A DNA stretch of 64,000 bases from Chloroflexota bacterium (lineage in GTDB: Bacteria > Chloroflexota > Anaerolineae > UBA4142), in assembly GCA_016219275.1 (NCBI GenBank), contig JACRBM010000024.1:87858-151857 (forward strand), written 5' to 3'. A program made the translations under genes and the position numbers. The notes beneath the pieces are model-generated. The model had not been told where the DNA came from. It made no database searches and saw only the letters and a program-made list of their open reading frames with translations. Below are positions 58,870-64,000 of this stretch, piece after piece; the first letter of the stretch is position 1, and each line of letters starts with the position of its first letter.

Positions 58870-59372
58870 TCCATCTCAATTCGGTGACCTGTTTGGGTCA
58901 GTGTTGTTATCGCGCGCTCCATCTGGTTTGCTTTGACTATCACGTAATAGACTTTATCGGAAACAACTTTTGCCTCTCGCCAAGACGCAACGCACGCAAA
59001 GAATCATCTTGAAAAAACTTGTCGTTCTTGGCGGCTTGGCGAGAGATGTCTTATTCCCGATAATGTCTAATCAGTATCGTAGGTCGAGAGCGCGAAAATC
59101 GAAACGCCCGCGTCCGCGAGCGGCGTGGCAAGCGACGCGAGAATCCCGGTCAGTCCGAAATCAAGCTGTCCCGCAACGCGCAACGCGCGCCAATCGCGTT
59201 CGCAGTTCACATCGCGCGGCGCAGCGCGTTGATCGCATACAATCGAAAATTCGTCGCGCGTGCGTGTGATCGAAACAAGATCACCGCGCGCCCAATCGGG
59301 AATCGGAGCATCGAGCGCGAGTCGGCAAATCGCAAAGGTATCACGCAAAAGCAACAGAGTGAGCGCGGTCAT
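58866..59372 (-). pseudogene. ACT-domain gene split by an inverted-repeat element
   Basis: The 5' part encodes 101 residues of an ACT_7/CASTOR-like protein (SIVCDQRAAP, GQLDFGLTGILASLATPLADAGVSIFALSTYDTD) and then stops at a TAG formed by the first bases of the element at 59069. Beyond the element the frame resumes as YVIVKANQMERAITTLTQTG and HRIEME-stop, exactly the C-terminus the family needs. Restored length about 125 residues. The truncated protein lacks its last strand and helix. Confidence 0.9.
58948..59069. mobile_element. 122-bp inverted-repeat element, copy 2
   Basis: Same element as 16545-16665 in the opposite orientation, about four differences. Terminal inverted repeats TAGACTTTATCGG / TAGACATTATCGG. 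ATTA or TTA stands on both sides, a likely target duplication. Inserted in the ACT-domain gene. Confidence 0.9.
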
Positions 59373-60917
59373 TTAGCGTCGCCAAATTGCCGGCAAGAAT
59401 TCAAATGGGCTTGCGCTGTGAACCGGATTGGTCAACGGATAAATGTTGTTGTCTTCGTTGCGTTCGAGCACAAAACCAAAATTCGGACTACACAAATTAC
59501 CGCTCAGGTCGTCGCACATATCTATTTGCGCGAAAAAAGTATGTTCGCCGGGTGAAACCCAACAATCTACCGGCACCACAACGGACTCGCCGATCCCAAG
59601 CGCGTAGACCCAGCTCCAATTCGTGCCGCCGCCGAGCGCGGGACAATTCCCGGCGTCGGTTCGACCGGAGGGCGGGCGATCTATAAACACGTCTACGTAG
59701 AAAAAATAATTCGTCGCGCCGCCATTATCTGGAACGCGCACGAGCGGTGGCATCGTACGGCGTCCGCCGGATTGTTGTCCTATCTGTACGCCGGATTGGG
59801 ACGCGCGATTGAACGACTGCGTCCCGCGATTGCTCACAAGAACCGAGATCGTTTTGGTCATATAGTCGCTCGTCGTCACCGGCGCGCTGAGACCGACCAC
59901 GGTGAAATCGGGATAGGGATTCGTTGGCGTAGGCGTGCGCGTGGGCGTCACCGAAGCAATCGGCGTTGGCGGTGGATCGTAAATCGGCGAGAAGGTGCGC
60001 TGAATGTTGCTGATGCGAACTTCGTCAATCCTGCCATTGAAGCACGAACCGGCTGGGTCACAACCAATCAACCACGTAGTATAGTTGCCAAAGCCGCCCG
60101 CGTACGCACCAGGCACCAGCCCTATCGTTGGGATTTCGCACAACGGATAAATCGCCGAACCAAGTTGCATCTGCGGATTGCAGCGGTGAGTGTACACGTT
60201 ACTGGGCGGCAGCGGATCCACGCTGACCCCATGCAAAACGCCATCCACCCAAAACTCGATGCCGCGCGGACCCCAGGTCGTGGCGAGATGGTGAAAGCGC
60301 CATTTTTCATAGGGCCACACGACGGGCGTAGGATAAAAATATGGACCGGTATTTCCGCCGGCAAGATAGCGACACGGATTGATGCCGGTGTCCACATGGT
60401 GCCAACCCGCCGAGCCGATTTGGAACATTAACATGCCGTCCACAAACATGCGCGCGGCGTATTGACCGGAACCATAGTCGTTCCCGGCGGAAAGGATCGA
60501 AAAATAACTACTCACATAAGGACACGCGGAACTGAAATCCACGTACGCTTCGACGGTGCCCGCGCTAAGATAACCCAGGTTCCCGATGCGCGCGTACGAA
60601 CCTCGCCCATCCACGCGGAGCGCGTTGCCGTAAAGTCCGGCGGTAAGCATCGCGTTGCCGTTGAGCGTGCCGGGATGCAAACCCACGGCATCGGGCACGC
60701 TGTTACCATCGGCGGAGTCAAAGTGATAGAGCGCGACGGTGTACGGGTCCACACTTGGCGGAGCGAGCGGCAGGCGCGGCGATACCCGCGGGGTGGACGT
60801 GGTTGCCGCGCTCGGCGTCGCATGATTCGCGGCGGCGGTCGCGCCAAAAATCAGGATGATGAATACTGGGACAGTCAAACTCAGAAACGTTCGCGCAGTT
60901 TGGGTGAGGTTCAACAT
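59373..60917 (-). CDS. Secreted LamG-like lectin domain protein
   Basis: 514 residues. Signal peptide (LSLTVPVFIILIFGATAA), a concanavalin/LamG domain (ALYHFDSADGNSVPDAVGLHPGTLNGNA ... WHHLATTW-like blocks ... GRIDEVRISN), a TPTRTPTPTN linker and a C-terminal CARDB-like domain (PDFTVVGLSAPVTTSDYM). It ends FEFLPAIWRR, like a short hydrophobic-basic tail. Probably exported and carbohydrate-binding. Its stop directly abuts the ACT gene's ATG. Confidence 0.8.
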   Translation of the reverse strand: MLNLTQTARTFLSLTVPVFIILIFGATAAANHATPSAATTSTPRVSPRLPLAPPSVDPYTVALYHFDSADGNSVPDAVGLHPGTLNGNAMLTAGLYGNALRVDGRGSYARIGNLGYLSAGTVEAYVDFSSACPYVSSYFSILSAGNDYGSGQYAARMFVDGMLMFQIGSAGWHHVDTGINPCRYLAGGNTGPYFYPTPVVWPYEKWRFHHLATTWGPRGIEFWVDGVLHGVSVDPLPPSNVYTHRCNPQMQLGSAIYPLCEIPTIGLVPGAYAGGFGNYTTWLIGCDPAGSCFNGRIDEVRISNIQRTFSPIYDPPPTPIASVTPTRTPTPTNPYPDFTVVGLSAPVTTSDYMTKTISVLVSNRGTQSFNRASQSGVQIGQQSGGRRTMPPLVRVPDNGGATNYFFYVDVFIDRPPSGRTDAGNCPALGGGTNWSWVYALGIGESVVVPVDCWVSPGEHTFFAQIDMCDDLSGNLCSPNFGFVLERNEDNNIYPLTNPVHSASPFEFLPAIWRR

Positions 60918-60970
60918 TGTGAACTGCTCTCCGACGTACCAACGTGTGAATTCGGTCAGTCACGAACACA

Positions 60971-61462
60971 TCAAACTGATTTAGCGCGGTCGAGCCGCGC
61001 TTGCGCCGATCTGAATAGCGGCTTGAAATCATCCAGGAACCAATCTTGTTTCTCATTCCACAGTTTTCTGAGCGCGGGGCTGGACACGTAAATATCCTGG
61101 AAATAACGTTCCCACTCCACCCAGGGATAATCGGGCATATTGATGCGATGCGTCAACACAAAGTCCGCAAAGTCCATCATCATTTCGGCGGTGCTTAACA
61201 CGCGATCATATTCCGAATCCTCTTCGGCAATTTCCTTGTTGTTGTAAAAATAGGGACGCAGGTCCGCATGGTCAACAAAAAAACGATCGATCTCGATCAT
61301 CGTGCCTTCCAGGTTTTGGTAGATAGTCGCGTTGGTCGCCTTGGTCTGCTCGCGCGTCTGGTTGCGTAGTTGCGCCAGCGAGTACAGCAAAGCGGGCACG
61401 CCGATCAGCCCGACTAACGCTTGAATCACGGCGGCGATGGCGAGAAGCGTTTCATTATCCAT
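60971..61462 (-). CDS. Membrane-anchored hypothetical protein
   Basis: 163 residues. One N-terminal membrane helix (LLAIAAVIQALVGLIGVPALLYSL), then a cytoplasmic helical part with EIDRFFVDHADLRPYFYNNKEI and DFADFVLTHRI. It resembles DUF4760-like proteins; function unknown. ATG at 61462 with GGAGCC, overlapping the acetyltransferase stop by eight bases. Confidence 0.65.
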   Translation of the reverse strand: MDNETLLAIAAVIQALVGLIGVPALLYSLAQLRNQTREQTKATNATIYQNLEGTMIEIDRFFVDHADLRPYFYNNKEIAEEDSEYDRVLSTAEMMMDFADFVLTHRINMPDYPWVEWERYFQDIYVSSPALRKLWNEKQDWFLDDFKPLFRSAQARLDRAKSV

Positions 61463-62117
61463 GTTGGCTCCGCGCTTGGGCATCGAGCAGACTGAGCATG
61501 GATCGAATGAACGGATCGTCGCGTTGCAATTCATAGCTGCGCGTGTAGATTTCGACCAAGCACTGGCGCAATGTCGCATCATCGGGCAGATCGGTCGCGG
61601 GGTTCAGCGGCAACCAAAGCAACTTCATTCGCATCGTCGCCGCGTTTCCGATGGGCACGCGATAGTTTGGCAGGCGATCCACCCACCGCGCACCATGTCG
61701 CCGATAGAACGCGATGCGCCGGGCGCGTAGCGCGCGTGTGTCCGCGTCGCCCTCGTCGTCCGTTTCGACTTCGAGCAACAAGCCGCGTGTCGCGCTTTGA
61801 TCGCGTAACGTGTTGGCGACGTGATCGAGTAGTTTGCCGCCGATGCCCAGGTTGCGCGCGTCCCGCGACACCGCCAGATATTCGAGGAGGTGAATGTCGC
61901 GGGCGATGTCCGGCACGAGAATCGCAAAACCCAACAGGGTGTCGCCGCGCGTCGCGCCGAAGAACCAACGCGTGCCGGTTGCGATGCTTTCCACCAAGAA
62001 ACCAAATTCCGCGCGTTCGTGCGGCGGAAAACTGTCGAGGTAAATCGCGCGGAACGATTCCATCTGTTGAGATGGAATGTTTGAAACACGATTGAAATGA
62101 ATGGGAATCAAGTCCAT
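61455..62117 (-). CDS. GNAT-family N-acetyltransferase
   Basis: 220 residues. The acetyl-CoA motif A is LLEYLAVSRDARNLGIGGKLLDHVANTLRD (the R/Q-x-x-G-x-G/A signature as RNLGIGG). Acetylates an unknown amine. Start uncertain: ATG at 62117 has a poor ribosome site; a GTG lies eight codons upstream. Confidence 0.82.
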   Translation of the reverse strand: MDLIPIHFNRVSNIPSQQMESFRAIYLDSFPPHERAEFGFLVESIATGTRWFFGATRGDTLLGFAILVPDIARDIHLLEYLAVSRDARNLGIGGKLLDHVANTLRDQSATRGLLLEVETDDEGDADTRALRARRIAFYRRHGARWVDRLPNYRVPIGNAATMRMKLLWLPLNPATDLPDDATLRQCLVEIYTRSYELQRDDPFIRSMLSLLDAQARSQHG

Positions 62118-62124
62118 CGCCGGT

Positions 62125-62358
62125 TCAATTCGATTGCGCACGGGGTGCAGAAAGCCGCCGGTTTCTCCCCGACGGCTCGTACAACGGTAAGTGCGTTGGA
62201 AGTGTGCCTACAAATCCTTTGGCAATCGCATCTTCTTTGGTTCTGCCACAGACAAGCACACCAGGCAAATCAATGACCTCAGCAATCCAGCGCTCGTCTT
62301 CTTCGGGTTCGGTTTCGTTTTGAACTGAAAAACATTCGCGCCCATTTAGGCATCTCAC
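62125..62358 (-). CDS. HicB-like antitoxin fragment
   Basis: 77 residues. EEDERWIAEVIDLPGVLVCGRTKEDAIAK matches the HicB partial-RNase-H core, but the next part (GFVGTLPTHLPLYEPSG) does not, as if the frame had changed. GTG start overlapping the toxin's stop (GTGA). Possibly a decaying third member of the module. Confidence 0.6.
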   Translation of the reverse strand: MRCLNGRECFSVQNETEPEEDERWIAEVIDLPGVLVCGRTKEDAIAKGFVGTLPTHLPLYEPSGRNRRLSAPRAQSN

Positions 62359-62669
62359 GTTTGTTCAACACTAGCGTATGCGCTTTTCTCCTCATGCATC
62401 GCCTTGCCACGCAGGACTCGATCATACTCATCGTGACTACCGATGAAAAACCAGTACACGGTGTCGCCTTCGAGCAATCCCACTGCGCGGTGATCGCGTC
62501 CAATTCGGGCAGAATAGATTGGCTCGCTGTTGCTGACGCGCTTGAAATGCAGACCGCGCGGTGCAGGATCGGCGCGCCACAGACGATACGCTTTGTTCGC
62601 TTGATGTTGAACATCTTGCGAAAGTTTGTCATACCCTTTCCAAAAACTAGCAATGGTATGCGATTTCAT
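62355..62669 (-). CDS. RelE/ParE-like toxin
   Basis: 104 residues. FWKGYDKLSQDVQHQANKAYRLWRADP, GLHFKRVSNSEPIYSARIGRDHRAVGLLEGDTVYWFFIGSHDEYDR: the RelE fold with basic and His residues. Predicted ribosome-dependent mRNA cleavage or gyrase inhibition. ATGA overlap with the antitoxin. Confidence 0.85.
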   Translation of the reverse strand: MKSHTIASFWKGYDKLSQDVQHQANKAYRLWRADPAPRGLHFKRVSNSEPIYSARIGRDHRAVGLLEGDTVYWFFIGSHDEYDRVLRGKAMHEEKSAYASVEQT

Positions 62670-62983
62670 CCCGGCGCGATTCTCCCATCTTGCGTAAAGC
62701 GCATTGGTTGAGTGCGTCCGGCGCGAATCTCGGCGCGCACCTGCTCTGCCATTTTCGCCAACTCATCTTGTGTCTCGGCAAATTGCGCGTCCCAACGCGG
62801 TTCGTCGGCAAGAATTTCTTCTTCCGTCTCGTTGTCATCCAGCGAGAAATCATCATTGGTTTGCAATTGAATGTAACACGCGTAATCCAGAATCTGCGCG
62901 ACGCGTTCAGCCGGCAACGAACGAATAATGTTCACAAGCATCTGTTCGTATCGAGTCACCTGTTTTTTAGACGCGGTTTCCAT
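62666..62983 (-). CDS. Antitoxin of the RelE-like toxin
   Basis: 105 residues. A helical N-terminus (YEQMLVNIIRSLPAERVAQILDYACYIQ) is followed by an acidic stretch (DDFSLDDNETEEEILADEPRWDAQF) and a basic tail. Precedes the toxin with ATGA overlap. ATG at 62983 with AGGTGAAGGG. Confidence 0.78.
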   Translation of the reverse strand: METASKKQVTRYEQMLVNIIRSLPAERVAQILDYACYIQLQTNDDFSLDDNETEEEILADEPRWDAQFAETQDELAKMAEQVRAEIRAGRTQPMRFTQDGRIAPG

Positions 62984-63032
62984 CCCTTCACCTCTTGTCA
63001 ACATTATAAACTCACTCCTCGCCGTTCGTCAA

Positions 63033-63737
63033 TCACATCCCCTTGCCCAACAATTCGCGCAAGCGCCGTTCGATATCCGGGTCGAGCATCATCAGCGCGA
63101 GCTTGTTTTGTGTGATGGATGGATCATAGTCAATATGTTTGATTCGCAGATTGCCATCTTCCCACACCGCATACGTCGCGCTCGGCAAGCCGTGACGTGG
63201 CTGACCAAGCGAACCTGGGTTGACGATATGCGTGTTTCCAATTCGGCGAAGCGCAGGAACATGCGTGTGCCCCAGCAAAACGACATCCGCGTCTACGCCA
63301 TCGAGTTCCGCGCGCAACGCGTCGTCGGACATGGTCGCGAAATCGAGACCGCCGCTGGCGGGGTCGCGTGGCGAGGAATGCGCGAGAAAAAAGCGCGCGC
63401 CGCCCATCTCCACGCGCAAGGTCGCCGGCAGACCGGCAAGCCAGCGCAAGTCGTTCGGGCGCAAGGTTCGCAACGTGTGCGCGCTCGTCGCCTGCGCGAG
63501 CGGGCGATACTCCGGCGGCGTCGCAAAATCCGCGCCGGTGGCAATCGCGTAATCGTGATCGCCGCGTACCGCGTGTTTGACGAACGTGCGTAACCAAGTC
63601 ACGCACGGCGCGGGGTCAGGTCCATAACCGACCGCGTCGCCGAGAAAGAACACGGCATCCGGCGGTTGCTCGACCATGTTCAACGCGACGAGCGTTTCGA
63701 CGTTGGAGTGGAGGTCGGAAAAGATGATGATGCGCAT
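63033..63737 (-). CDS. YfcE-type metallophosphoesterase
   Basis: 234 residues. FSDLHSN (Asp8, His10), LGDAVGYGPDP, RGDHDY, LAHSSP and LGHTHVP. The central motif has Asp where the family has Asn (GNHD), a changed metal ligand that could still bind metal. Similar to small phosphodiesterases of the MJ0936/YfcE type. Alone on its transcript. Confidence 0.85.
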   Translation of the reverse strand: MRIIIFSDLHSNVETLVALNMVEQPPDAVFFLGDAVGYGPDPAPCVTWLRTFVKHAVRGDHDYAIATGADFATPPEYRPLAQATSAHTLRTLRPNDLRWLAGLPATLRVEMGGARFFLAHSSPRDPASGGLDFATMSDDALRAELDGVDADVVLLGHTHVPALRRIGNTHIVNPGSLGQPRHGLPSATYAVWEDGNLRIKHIDYDPSITQNKLALMMLDPDIERRLRELLGKGM

Positions 63738-63760
63738 GTTTGAATCTCGCTAAAATTTGA

Positions 63761-63789
63761 TTGCTAAATCGCGATGCCCGTGCTATAAT
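63761..63789 (+). promoter_or_regulatory. Strong promoter at the right edge
   Basis: TTGCTA, 17-base spacer, TGCTATAAT (extended -10). Start near 63796. Confidence 0.7.
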
Positions 63790-63815
63790 ATCGCAAGAAC
63801 ACAATAGGGTCAACG

Positions 63816-63863
63816 ATGCCTGAACGAAAAATGGAGCGAAAATTTATCTGTGTTATCGAGTAA
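63816..63863 (+). pseudogene. 15-codon frame cut by an inverted-repeat element
   Basis: MPERKMERKFICVIE-stop, beginning 20 bases after the predicted transcription start; the TAA belongs to the terminal repeat of the element at 63860. Probably the head of a gene that continued to the right of the window. Confidence 0.4.
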
Positions 63864-63999
63864 CTACTCAGCCAACCCACATTTACGCCGATGAAAAAAC
63901 AAATTTATCCGCGAATAACGCGAATTGCGCGAATAAGAAGAAAAAATTAGCGAAGATTCGCGTAATTCGCGGATAAAGGAACGATGGCTGAGTAGTTAC
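63860..63999. mobile_element. 140-bp element with perfect 15-bp terminal inverted repeats
   Basis: GTAACTACTCAGCCA at 63860-63874 and its exact reverse complement at 63985-63999. Inside, TTTATCCGCGAATAACGCG mirrors CGCGTAATTCGCGGATAAA. No ORF. MITE-like, a different family from the 121-bp element. It may extend past the window edge. Confidence 0.72.
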
Positions 64000-64000
64000 A

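Overview
The window is about 58% GC bacterial chromosome. It is densely coded, with short operons and ATGA or TTG/GTG-type starts. Multiheme cytochromes, a secreted protein with a proline/threonine linker, Na+-pumping decarboxylase genes, several cobalamin-type radical SAM proteins and many toxin-antitoxin modules suggest an uncultivated member of the Chloroflexota (Anaerolineae-like). That placement is inference. No rRNA is present, and the one tRNA does not settle taxonomy.

Layout. 1-4.1 kb: the start of a SARP/BTAD-type regulator, then a sulfur operon on the minus strand (ArsR regulator, sulfide:quinone-reductase-like flavoprotein, DUF1641, TusE/DsrC-like, DsrE-like). 4.1-5.1 kb: two membrane proteins and tRNA-Gly(CCC). 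5.1-15.7 kb: a minus-strand block with five radical SAM proteins, four of them with a B12-type N-terminal domain, a methyltransferase and a glycosyltransferase, interrupted by a Uma2 gene and a PIN/AbrB module. 15.7-26.2 kb: phosphoesterase, aldehyde dehydrogenase, PIG-L deacetylase, hydrolase, threonine degradation (tdh-kbl), a PIN module, endonuclease IV and a secreted protein.

26.2-37.3 kb is the accessory part. It holds a HerA-like ATPase with a consensus promoter, an aspartase/fumarase, four toxin-antitoxin sets (one dead), an AT-richer DUF4365-like nuclease gene and an Mre11/SbcD-like nuclease. A 0.76-kb direct repeat brackets 3.4 kb of it. Gene fragments (HerA tail, Mre11 head, DUF1801-like tail) record repeated local duplication. 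The DUF4365-like gene overlaps a HerA-like tail, which suggests it once followed a herA homologue, the layout of known HerA-nuclease defence operons.

37.3-44.5 kb: a candidate structured RNA with promoter and terminator, a universal stress protein, a HypA-like protein without metal ligands, YchF, and a methylmalonyl-CoA decarboxylase operon. 44.6-47.4 kb: a nonaheme cytochrome c and a cytochrome b fused to six heme sites. 47.6-52.2 kb: amidase, STAS, a ThiS/MoaD-like protein beside a BNR beta-propeller, and 3-methyladenine glycosylase I. 52.4-56.6 kb: a small polysaccharide cluster with a DUF849 enzyme. 56.7-64 kb: radical SAM, a YcaQ-like glycosylase, an ACT-domain gene split by a 122-bp inverted-repeat element, a LamG protein, a RelE-type module and a phosphoesterase.

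Throughout, the intergenic DNA is rich in repeats: heptanucleotide arrays with mirrored halves, which also enter coding sequence; palindromes built of 7-, 8- and 9-base units; and two short elements with terminal inverted repeats, one of which has visibly broken a gene.
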